A stretch of 45,498 nt of DNA from an uncultured Crocinitomix sp. (GTDB lineage: Bacteria; Bacteroidota; Bacteroidia; Flavobacteriales_D; Crocinitomicaceae). The position numbers and the translations under genes are program-made. Position 1 is the first letter of the stretch. The number at the start of each line of letters is the position of its first letter. Positions 1 to 8,300 of the stretch are shown here, one piece after another. The DNA is taken from positions 1 to 45,498 of the forward strand of contig CAKZON010000015.1 of NCBI GenBank assembly GCA_937136425.1, written 5' to 3'. The notes below the pieces were generated by a model that saw nothing but the letters and a program-made list of their open reading frames with translations, was not told the DNA's origin and did not search any database.

Positions 1-193
1 AATGCCCAACAGTAATAGCTTGAATGGTAGCTTTGTTTTTATTTTTAACATCCCAATCTGGATCTTTTGCAGATGGAAATGAGATATATGAAAAATTACT
101 AGCAGCTTCAGTTAAGGTCGATTTTTCCATTAACTCGTCCATATTCTCATTAGCATAACTCCATATATTATGCTTTGGTAAATTTAAATGGCT
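1..193 (-). pseudogene. Fragment of a retinol-saturase / phytoene-desaturase-like FAD oxidoreductase
   Basis: Reading the minus strand from base 193 to base 2 gives 64 codons without a stop. They include the segments LPKHNIWSY and ISFPSAKDPDWD, and the piece ends at the window edge with AITVGH. An aromatic-rich piece followed by a YISFPS-KDP segment is typical of the C-terminal half of NAD(P)/FAD oxidoreductases of the retinol saturase and carotenoid desaturase type. The frame is closed upstream by a TAA at 196-194, so the FAD-binding N-terminal half is missing, and the far end runs off the window. It overlaps the start of the NrtR remnant on the other strand, which points to a junction of two unrelated broken genes. 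The family call comes from recognition of these short motifs only. Confidence 0.55.
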
Positions 194-573
194 TTAGCCC
201 TATGGCTGCAAATTTTGCAAAAACAGTAAGTTGGAAGCCAATAGATGAAATTGATTCAATGGCATTTGATCATCTTGAAATTTTGCAAAAAGCACATCAA
301 CAATTACATTCAAAATTGAAAATTAAGCCAATAGGTTTTAACCTTTTGCCAGACAAATTTACCCTCTCTCAACTACATAAACTATATGAAGTGATTGCAG
401 GTAAAGAATTGGATAAAAGAAATTTTAGGAGGAAGATGATTAAGCTGGAAATTGTTCAAAAATTAGATGAAAAGCAAAAGGGAGTTCCTCATAAACCGTC
501 TAATTATTATCAATTTAATGTCGAGAACTATCAAAAATTGGCTGAAAATGGGTACGATAATTTTGGGTTTTAA
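175..573 (+). pseudogene. C-terminal remnant of an NrtR-type Nudix transcriptional regulator
   Basis: The 132 codons match the last part of NrtR-like (COG4111) regulators. These proteins have an N-terminal Nudix-like ADP-ribose-sensing domain and a C-terminal winged helix that represses NAD or sugar catabolic genes. Visible here are the end of the Nudix fold (YYALVN before base 181, WKPIDEI, FDHLEIL) and the winged helix (FTLSQLHKLYEVI, DKRNFRRKM, then the wing and YYQFN). The Nudix box and about 90 N-terminal residues are absent. The only possible start is a TTG at 175, and the frame is closed by TAG at 151-153. NrtR-type genes often sit beside the sugar pathways they control, so it may once have regulated the zwf operon 85 bp downstream. 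The remnant could also be a product of a chimeric assembly at the window edge. Confidence 0.7.
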
Positions 574-616
574 TAAATAATCCAAAATACTTAGTGTGTT
601 TTTGACGTAAAGGTCT

Positions 617-643
617 TATATTCGCAACGAGACATCATGTCTC
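617..643 (+). promoter_or_regulatory. Probable zwf promoter -7 element and 15-bp palindrome
   Basis: TATATTCG at 617-624 is one base off the Bacteroidota -7 consensus TAnnTTTG. Five bases downstream lies GAGACATCATGTCTC (629-643), two perfect 7-bp half sites around one central base. It sits between the presumed transcription start and the zwf ATG at 659, a good position for a repressor operator or a small 5' hairpin. No clear TTG -33 element is seen at the right distance. Confidence 0.45.
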
Positions 644-658
644 CTTTAAATTTAAAAA

Positions 659-2107
659 ATGAAAGACGCGATTATAAAACCTTTTCATGCTGTAATTTTT
701 GGCGGTGATGGAGATCTTTCTAAAAGGAAAATCATTCCAGCATTTTATCATAGGTTCGTTGATGAACAATTAAAGATGCCATTTCGCATCATTTGCATTA
801 CAAGAAAATTGGATGATGAAAAGGCTTTTAAAGCAATATTAGCTGAGTTTATTGCCAAAACCTTAGATAAAGGAGCAGATGTAAGTCGAGTTGACGATTT
901 TATGAAGAATTTGGAATTAATGAAAGTTCCAACTACCACTCAAGCATCATTTCGCGTTTTAAAAGAGGCTGTCGAAATGGAAAGTAGTTGGCAACGGATC
1001 TTCTATTTCTCTGTTCCCTCTAGTGCATTTTCCGAAATTTGCAATACATTAAAAACGGCAAATTTATTAAATGATAAAAGCAAGGTTGTATTAGAAAAAC
1101 CTTTAGGCAATAGCTTAAAATCAAGTAGAGAAATTAATGCGATTATTTCAGACGCTTTTGACGAGAGTCAAATTTTTAGAATAGATCATTATTTAGGAAA
1201 AGAAACAGTTCAAAATATTATGGTATTGCGCTTTGCCAACCATTTATTTGAACGTGCTTGGAATGCTGATAATATTGAAAGTGTACAAATTACGGTTGCT
1301 GAGCGTTTAGGAGTGGAAAAAAGAGCAGGATACTACGATAAGACAGGAGCATTATTAGATATGGTTCAAAACCATTTACTGCAAATATTGTGTCTGATCG
1401 CTATGGAACCCCCTTCTAATTTAAATCCGGATACGGTAAGAAATGAAAAGTTAAAAGTTTTAGAATCACTACGTTTTTTTGATAAGACCAATATTAAAGG
1501 AAACATTGTTCGCGGTCAATACACAAGAGGAACTGTTACAAATGAAAAAGTAAACTCTTACTTAGAAGATATTGAAGAATATAATTCTGACACAGAGACT
1601 TTTGTAGCAATTAAGGCTTATATTGATAATTGGAGATGGAAGAATACTCCGTTCTATTTACGAACGGGTAAAAGAATGAAAAAGAGATATTCGGATATTG
1701 TTATCAATTTCAAAACAATGCCGCACAATATTTTCACTGACGCTAAGCATCCTTTGAAAAATAAACTAATCATTCGTTTACAACCTGAAGAAAGAATTGA
1801 ACTGGTACAATTAAGTAAGATTCCTGGCCCAGGTGGCTATCGTTTTAAACCAATTTCTTTAAAATTGGATTTTGTAGATACTTTCAAAGAGCGAATGCCT
1901 GATGCTTATGAAAGGTTAATCATTGATATTTTAAGAGGAAATCAAACTCTCTTTATGCGTCATGATGAATTGGAGGCAGCCTGGAAATGGATTGAATCAA
2001 TTAGTAGTAATTGGAATAAACAAATCCCTCTTGATTTGTATGAGTCGGGTAGTTGGGGGCCTGGGGATCAAGTGTTAGGTGAAAATCAAGAATGGCATAC
2101 AAAATGA
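659..2107 (+). CDS. zwf: Glucose-6-phosphate 1-dehydrogenase
   Basis: The enzyme oxidises glucose 6-phosphate to 6-phosphogluconolactone with NAD(P)+, the first step into the Entner-Doudoroff pathway, in the cytoplasm. The 482 residues match the usual length of about 490. The N-terminal Rossmann motif reads GGDGDLSKRK instead of the common GASGDLAKRK. EKPLG and the substrate-binding RIDHYLGKE (residues 174-182; D176 and H177) are intact, as is the catalytic histidine in DMVQNHLLQ (H239). The start ATG lies 16 nt after the palindrome at 629-643. The 3' end overlaps pgl. No 6-phosphogluconate dehydrogenase gene is nearby, so flux here is aimed at edd and eda. The call is firm; cofactor preference cannot be read from the sequence. 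Confidence 0.97.
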   Translation: MKDAIIKPFHAVIFGGDGDLSKRKIIPAFYHRFVDEQLKMPFRIICITRKLDDEKAFKAILAEFIAKTLDKGADVSRVDDFMKNLELMKVPTTTQASFRVLKEAVEMESSWQRIFYFSVPSSAFSEICNTLKTANLLNDKSKVVLEKPLGNSLKSSREINAIISDAFDESQIFRIDHYLGKETVQNIMVLRFANHLFERAWNADNIESVQITVAERLGVEKRAGYYDKTGALLDMVQNHLLQILCLIAMEPPSNLNPDTVRNEKLKVLESLRFFDKTNIKGNIVRGQYTRGTVTNEKVNSYLEDIEEYNSDTETFVAIKAYIDNWRWKNTPFYLRTGKRMKKRYSDIVINFKTMPHNIFTDAKHPLKNKLIIRLQPEERIELVQLSKIPGPGGYRFKPISLKLDFVDTFKERMPDAYERLIIDILRGNQTLFMRHDELEAAWKWIESISSNWNKQIPLDLYESGSWGPGDQVLGENQEWHTK

Positions 2108-2784
2108 ATTTAGAAATAAAAAAATATAATGATAAAGATGATTGGGTGAATGCAATCTCAGAATCAATTGAAACAAACATAAAACAGTTGTGTTTGGTTT
2201 ATGATGAGGTTAATATGCTTTTGTCTGGAGGAAGCACACCTGGCCCAGTTTATAGAAAATTGGATAAAGAAATACCTTCATTTATGCAACTAAGAATCGG
2301 ATTGGTTGATGAGCGTTTTGTACCCGTTAATGATGATCAAAGTAATGAGAAATTATTAAAAAATTGTTTCAATACTAGATCTGCCAAGGAGTATACTATA
2401 GTTGGAATGGTGAAGGATGAAACGAATGAGCAAACCAATTTAGAAGAAGTTGGTCATGCATACTCTCCGTTTTTTGATCGCACAGATGTCGTAATTTTAG
2501 GGATGGGTGGAGATGGTCATACGGCATCAATATTTCCTTTTGATCCAGAGTCTGAAATAGTTAAAAAGAACGGTGTAAAAGGTGTCTTTTCTACCAAAGC
2601 GCCTGAGGCTCCAAAAAAGCGCATAACTTGCAGTATGCATTTAATTTGCAGTGCTCAGTACATTTATTTACTGATTTCTGGAGCTGAAAAATTGAAAGTT
2701 TTAAAGGATTATGAATTCCAATATCCAATTCACAATGTTTTGGAAAGACGTCCTGATGTAAAAATTTATTATTTAGAGAAATGA
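2104..2784 (+). CDS. pgl: 6-phosphogluconolactonase (SOL/DevB type)
   Basis: It hydrolyses 6-phosphogluconolactone to 6-phosphogluconate. The family motifs are LLSGGSTPGP near the N-terminus, DERFVP in the middle and LGMGGDGHTASIFP, which carries the phosphosugar-binding and catalytic residues. I chose the ATG at 2104, which overlaps the zwf stop as ATGA and gives 226 residues. An in-frame ATG at 2092 would add four residues. The ATGA overlap is repeated at the pgl/edd junction (2781-2784), so the genes are probably translationally coupled. Length fits the family (about 225-260). Confidence 0.94.
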   Translation: MNLEIKKYNDKDDWVNAISESIETNIKQLCLVYDEVNMLLSGGSTPGPVYRKLDKEIPSFMQLRIGLVDERFVPVNDDQSNEKLLKNCFNTRSAKEYTIVGMVKDETNEQTNLEEVGHAYSPFFDRTDVVILGMGGDGHTASIFPFDPESEIVKKNGVKGVFSTKAPEAPKKRITCSMHLICSAQYIYLLISGAEKLKVLKDYEFQYPIHNVLERRPDVKIYYLEK

Positions 2785-4574
2785 TCCACGAAAGAATTAA
2801 AGAAATTACAGAAAAAATAATTGAGCGTAGTCGTGATTCAAGAGAGGCTTATATCAAAATGATTGAAAAGAATTTTGATAGTACAGCCAAACGAAACAAG
2901 TTGACGTGTGGGAATTTAGCACATGGCTTTGCAGGATGCGGATCAACTGATAAAGAATTACTTGCAGAGGGGATTCAACCTAATTTAGGCATTATTACAG
3001 CTTATAATGATATGCTTTCGGCGCATAAACCATATGAAGATTATCCTAAAGAATTAAGAGCATATGCAAATGATTTAAATGCAACTATTCAAGTTGCCGG
3101 AGCAACACCTGCTATGTGTGATGGTGTTACACAAGGACAAGCGGGAATGGATTTATCTCTATTAAGTAGAGATGTTATTGCAATGTCAGCAGCAGTTGGT
3201 TTGTCGCATGACATGTTTGACGGGGTGGTTAATTTAGGAATATGTGATAAAATTGTTCCAGGATTGCTCATAGGGAATTTAAGTTTCGGGCACCTTCCGG
3301 TTGTCTTTTTACCTGGCGGTCCAATGGAAAGTGGAATTACTAATGATGAAAAGGCTCGAATTAGACGAGAGTTCGCAGAGGGAAAAATAGACAGAGCAGA
3401 GTTGTTGAAAGGAGAGTCAAATTCGTATCATTCTCCTGGAACATGCACATTTTATGGAACTGCAAATAGTAATCAAATGTTGATGGAAATTATGGGGTTA
3501 CAATTACCGGGCTCAAGTTTTGTTAATCCTGATACTGAAATGCGCCGTGCTTTAAACAAAGAGGGGGTTAAAGTATTGCTTGCTAATGTACGATCAAAAG
3601 AGATGAACTGTAGTTTGGGGAAATTGTTGAACGAAAAAACAATTGTAAACGGAATTGTTGGCCTTTTAGCAACCGGCGGTTCAACTAACCTAACATTGCA
3701 CATTATTGCAATAGCAAAAGCTGCAGGAATAAAAATAACTTGGGATGATTTTTCAGATTTATCTGACATTGTTCCATTAGTAGCAAGAGTTTACCCAAAT
3801 GGCCCTGCTGATATTAACCATTTCCACGCGTCAGGCGGTATGGCTTTTGTCATTAATTCTTTATTGAACGAAGGTTTTTTGCATGAAGATGTGAATACTA
3901 TTCTTGGTTTTGGGTTGAATAAATATACGAAAGAACCTAAATTAGTTGATGGAGAAATAACTTACGTTGACGGACCAGATCAATCAGGTAATGAAACGAT
4001 TTTACGCCCAACTAATAACCCTTTTCAGACAACAGGAGGATTAAAAGTATTACGCGGAAATATTGGCGCAGCGGTTATTAAAACTTCAGCGGTAGATGAA
4101 AAGTATCACGTGATTGAGGCAGATTCTATCGTATTTGACAGTCAAGAAGACCTAATTGAGCAATTTAATGCAGGTAAATTAGATAAAGATTTTATTGCTG
4201 TGTTGCCATTTCAAGGGCCACAGCAAAAAGGAATGCCTGAACTACATAACTTAACGCCTTCCTTAACTATTCTCCAAAAAAGAGGATTTAATGTTGCTTT
4301 AGTTACGGATGGAAGAATGTCAGGAGCATCAGGAAAGTTTCCTGCGGCAATTCATGTGAGCCCTGAAGCTGCAACTGGAGGATTAATTGGTAAAATTCAA
4401 ACAGGAGATAGAATTATTTTAGATGCTAAAAAAGGGACATTAACCTGCATGTCAGATTTGTCAGTGCGACAAACAAGAGAAGTGTCTTATCAAGATGATA
4501 GTCACGGTAGATCATTGTTTTCTAACCTCCGAAAACTTCTTTCCGATAGTGAAAGCGGTGCTGGAATTTTTTAA
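2781..4574 (+). CDS. edd: Phosphogluconate dehydratase
   Basis: This is the first committed Entner-Doudoroff enzyme: it dehydrates 6-phosphogluconate to 2-keto-3-deoxy-6-phosphogluconate (KDPG). It belongs to the IlvD/Edd family of iron-sulfur dehydratases. At 597 residues it has the length of classical Edd proteins (about 600) and is longer than most dihydroxy-acid dehydratases (IlvD). Conserved cysteines are C113 (MCDGVTQGQ), C155 (GICDK) and C222 (GTCTFYGTANSNQM); C155 and C222 fall where the [4Fe-4S] ligands of Edd are expected. TCGNLAHGFAGCGSTDK and ITAYNDMLSAHKPYEDYP are Edd-specific rather than IlvD-like. The ATG overlaps the pgl stop by 4 nt, and eda follows after 9 nt. This context excludes an IlvD assignment. 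Confidence 0.95.
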   Translation: MIHERIKEITEKIIERSRDSREAYIKMIEKNFDSTAKRNKLTCGNLAHGFAGCGSTDKELLAEGIQPNLGIITAYNDMLSAHKPYEDYPKELRAYANDLNATIQVAGATPAMCDGVTQGQAGMDLSLLSRDVIAMSAAVGLSHDMFDGVVNLGICDKIVPGLLIGNLSFGHLPVVFLPGGPMESGITNDEKARIRREFAEGKIDRAELLKGESNSYHSPGTCTFYGTANSNQMLMEIMGLQLPGSSFVNPDTEMRRALNKEGVKVLLANVRSKEMNCSLGKLLNEKTIVNGIVGLLATGGSTNLTLHIIAIAKAAGIKITWDDFSDLSDIVPLVARVYPNGPADINHFHASGGMAFVINSLLNEGFLHEDVNTILGFGLNKYTKEPKLVDGEITYVDGPDQSGNETILRPTNNPFQTTGGLKVLRGNIGAAVIKTSAVDEKYHVIEADSIVFDSQEDLIEQFNAGKLDKDFIAVLPFQGPQQKGMPELHNLTPSLTILQKRGFNVALVTDGRMSGASGKFPAAIHVSPEAATGGLIGKIQTGDRIILDAKKGTLTCMSDLSVRQTREVSYQDDSHGRSLFSNLRKLLSDSESGAGIF

Positions 4575-4583
4575 TTTGAAATT

Positions 4584-5144
4584 ATGCAAAATAATATACT
4601 TGAAATATTAAAAGAGAATCCACTAATACCAGTGGTAACAATTAGCGATTTAAATGAAATAGATAAAATCTATATCAAACTCAAATCAAAGAATGTTAGA
4701 TGTATTGAAATTACACTTAGAACTCCTGTATCAAGAGAGGCGATTAAGTTATTTAAAGAAAAATATGGGGATGACTTCAAAGTTGGAGTTGGAACAATTG
4801 TAAGTGCTCAAGATGTTCAGTTTTGTGTAGATAATAAGGTAGATTTTATGGTTAGTCCAGGTCTTGCTCCAGCTATGATAGAGCCATTAGAAAGTAGTGG
4901 GATTCCATTTATCCCTGGTGTGTCTACTCCAAGTGAAATTATTAGCGGATTGGAATGTGGGTGGAGTTATTTTAAATTTTTTCCGGCGAATTTGTTTGGT
5001 GGAGTAGATGCAATGAAAACATACAGCGCAATTTTTCCAAATGTACTTTTTTGCCCAACTGGAGGCATTAACGAACGAAATTATAAAGACTTTTTATCCT
5101 TGGACAATGTTGTTTCAGTAGGGGGCTCTTGGTTGAATAAATAA
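4584..5144 (+). CDS. eda: KDPG aldolase (2-dehydro-3-deoxyphosphogluconate aldolase)
   Basis: It cleaves KDPG to pyruvate and glyceraldehyde 3-phosphate, the last step of the pathway encoded by this operon. It is a class I TIM-barrel aldolase of 186 residues, slightly shorter than the usual 200-213. Visible family features are IEITLRTP with E42 and R46, VGVGTI, FMVSPGL, the Schiff-base lysine K131 in YFKFFPANLFGG, and the phosphate-binding CPTGGINERN. The protein ends soon after VGGSWL, so the C-terminal helix is short. A strong hairpin terminator at 5189-5227 closes the operon. Confidence 0.95.
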   Translation: MQNNILEILKENPLIPVVTISDLNEIDKIYIKLKSKNVRCIEITLRTPVSREAIKLFKEKYGDDFKVGVGTIVSAQDVQFCVDNKVDFMVSPGLAPAMIEPLESSGIPFIPGVSTPSEIISGLECGWSYFKFFPANLFGGVDAMKTYSAIFPNVLFCPTGGINERNYKDFLSLDNVVSVGGSWLNK

Positions 5145-5167
5145 TTATTATACGACTTATATTAGGA

Positions 5168-5227
5168 CAGTTGATGCGCTCAACTGATAAAAAAAGGGAG
5201 ATTACGAATAGTAATCTCTCTTTTTTT
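5168..5227 (+). terminator. Terminator of the Entner-Doudoroff operon
   Basis: GAGATTAC (5198-5205) and GTAATCTC (5211-5218) form a perfect stem around GAATA. The stem is extended by GG/TC and by a run of seven A (5189-5195) facing seven T (5221-5227), so it could act in both directions. A smaller perfect hairpin, CAGTTGA/TCAACTG, precedes it at 5168-5186. Confidence 0.85.
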
Positions 5228-5280
5228 GCTTTTAAATGTCTTATTTATGCTGGTTTTCAGCAAGTTTATGAATAAATCTA

Positions 5281-5318
5281 TTGCATAATTGACAACTTAT
5301 TGTATATTTGACAATAAG
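5281..5318 (+). promoter_or_regulatory. Bacteroidota-type promoter with an overlapping inverted repeat
   Basis: TTG at 5281-5283 followed 19 nt later by TATATTTG (5303-5310) fits the sigma-A promoter of this phylum (TTG, then TAnnTTTG). The 8-bp inverted repeat CTTATTGT (5296-5303) / ACAATAAG (5311-5318) brackets the -7 element exactly. A protein bound there would block RNA polymerase. It lies 60 nt upstream of the six-module secreted protein. Confidence 0.6.
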
Positions 5319-5377
5319 TAAAAAATGGAACGATTATTTTCAACTTCCATTCTATTAAAAAAATTAAATCATTCATT

Positions 5378-8300
5378 ATGCTAAAACAGTACAAAACGAA
5401 AGCAATCCTGTCGTGTATTATTACTTTTTTTTGCACATTTTCTGGATTCAGTCAGGCTATACCTGTTGACTTTGAAGATGGTGGTAACGGTGCAGATTGG
5501 ACGTGGACAGTATTCGAAAACGATTACAATCCGCCATTAGAAATTGTAGACAATCCAGATCCAACTGGATTAAATTGTTCCGAAACAGTTGCAAAATTTA
5601 CGGCACTTGTTACAGGTAATCCTTGGGCGGGCTGCGAAACTATGCACGGTGCAGATATAGGAACTTGGACGGTCACGGAAGAAAATAAAATTATCACAAT
5701 AATGGTATGGAAACCAGTTATTAGTGATGTTGGAATCAAGTTAGTAGAGCCAGGTGGTGGAGCACTACCAGAAATTAAAATACCAAATACAGTTACGGAC
5801 GAATGGGAAATGATCACTTTTGATTTTTCTAGCCACATAGGAATGACATTTGATCAAATTGTAGTTTTTCCTGATTTTGATTTAGGCGGCAGAGCAAGTG
5901 ATAATGTTTGCTATTTTGATCATATTTATGGAGGAGAGATTGAAGGCTGCGGAACGGATGGAAATGTTCCAGTTGATTATGAGGTAGATGGATATGGGGC
6001 GGATTGGACTTGGACTGTTTTTGAAAACGATTATAACCCTCCAGTAGAAATAGTTGATAATCCAGATACAGATGGGATTAATTGTTCGCCAACTGTTGCT
6101 AAGTTTATTGCCTTGGAAACAGGAAACCCATGGGCAGGTTGTGAAACAATGCACGGAGAAGATATCGGAACTTTTACAATAACGGAGGAGAATAAACTAC
6201 TTAATATAATGGTTTATAAGCCTGTTATTAGTGATGTTGGAATTAAACTGGTTGAAGCTGGAGGAGGAGCACTGCCTGAAATCAAAATACCAAATACAGT
6301 AATTAATGAGTGGGAAGTAATCACGTTTGATTTTTCTGACCATATTGGAATGATATATGATCAAATTGTAATTTTTCCTGATTTTGATTTAGACGGTAGA
6401 ACGGATGATAATGTATGCTATTGGGACAATATTTGGGGCGAAGAGGTGATTGAGTGTGAGGCAACAGCAAATATTCCAGTTGATTATGAAGAGGGAGGAT
6501 ACGGTGCCGATTGGACTTATACTGTTTTTGAAAATGATTATAACCCTCCAGTAGAAATAGTTGATAACCCAGATACAGATGGAATTAACTGTTCGCCAAC
6601 TGTTGCTAAGTTTATTGCTTTGCAAACAGGAAATCCGTGGGCGGGTTGTGAAACTATGCACGGAGAAGATTTAGGAACAATCACAATAACAGAAGAGAAT
6701 AAACTAATCAATATCATGGTTTATAAACCTGTTATTAGTGATGTTGGAATTAAGCTAGTTGAGCCTGGCGGGGGCGCACTACCAGAAATTAAAATACCAA
6801 ATACGGTAATTAATGAGTGGGAAGTAATCACATTTGATTTTTCTGCCCATATTGGAATGACATATGACCAAATTGTAATTTTTCCTGATTTTGATTTAGG
6901 AGGAAGAACAGATGATAACGTATGTTATTGGGATAATATTTGGGGAGAAGAAGTGATTGGATGTCCTGAAATGGCTTATTTACCTGTCGATTTTGAGGAA
7001 GACGGATACGGTTCAGATTGGACTTGGACAGTATTTGAAAATGATACGAACCCTCCAGTTGAATTTGTAGAAAATCCAGATCCTACTGAAACCAACTGTT
7101 CAGCAACGGTAGCTAAATTTACCGCCTTGCAAACTGGAAACCCTTGGGCAGGTTGCGAAACAATGCATGGAGAGGATTTAGGGACAATCACAATAACAGA
7201 AGAGAATAAACTCATCAATATTATGGTATGGAAGCCAGTGGTTAGTGATGTAGGAATTAAATTAGTTGAAGCTGGAGGAGGAGCATTACCCGAAATCAAA
7301 ATACCAAACACGCTAATTAATGAATGGGAAGTAATCACCTTTGATTTTTCAGATCATATAGGTATGACGTATGACCAAATTGTTGTTTTTCCTGATTTTG
7401 ATTTAGACGGTAGAACGGATGATAATATTTGTTATTTTGATAATATTTGGGGTGATTCAGCTGTGGCATGCCCACCAGTTGCAAATGCACCTGTAGATTA
7501 CGAAGATGACGGACATGGTGCAGATTGGACTTGGACAGTGTTCGAGAATGATACCAACCCTCCATTAGAGATAATTGAAAATCCGGCTGCGGGTGGAATA
7601 AATTGCTCACCAATGGTGGCTAAGTTTACAGCACTTGAAACAGGAAATCCTTGGGCTGGTGTTGAAACTATGCATGGAGAAGGAATTGGAACATTCACAA
7701 TTGATGAGGATAACAAATTGATTAATATCATGGTTTGGAAACCAGTTATTAGTGATGTTGGAATTAAGCTAGTAGCTGCAGATGGTGCTGCATTGCCAGA
7801 AATTAAAATACCAAATACGGTAATTAATGAGTGGGAAATGATCACGTTTGATTTTTCTGACCATATTGGAATGACATATGATCAAATTGTAGTTTTTCCT
7901 GATTTTGATTTAGATGGTAGAACTGGGGACAATATTTGTTATTTCGATAATATTTGGAGTGATGAATCCATTTTCTGTGAAGATGATCCAAACTTCCCAA
8001 TTGATCACGAAGATGATGGTTTTGGTGGAGATTGGACTTGGACGGTATTTGAAAATGATTCAAACCCAGCATTAGAAATTATAGATAATCCTGATTCAAC
8101 TGATGTTAACTGTTCTAAAATGGTCGCTAAATTCACTGCGCTTGAAACAGGAAACCCTTGGGCTGGATATGAGTCCACTCATGGTGATGATGGCACAGGA
8201 ACTTGGACAATTGATGAAGACAATAAGATAATTAATATCATGGTTTGGAAACCAGTTATTAGTGATGTTGGTATAAAGTTAGTTCAACCTGATGGAGCCT

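Noticed and set aside
5524..8072. Recurring minus-strand open frames within the six-module gene
   Set aside because: They recur at the 507-nt period because the coding repeat is antisense-open. None has a start signal or plausible protein family, and the + strand gene is unambiguous.
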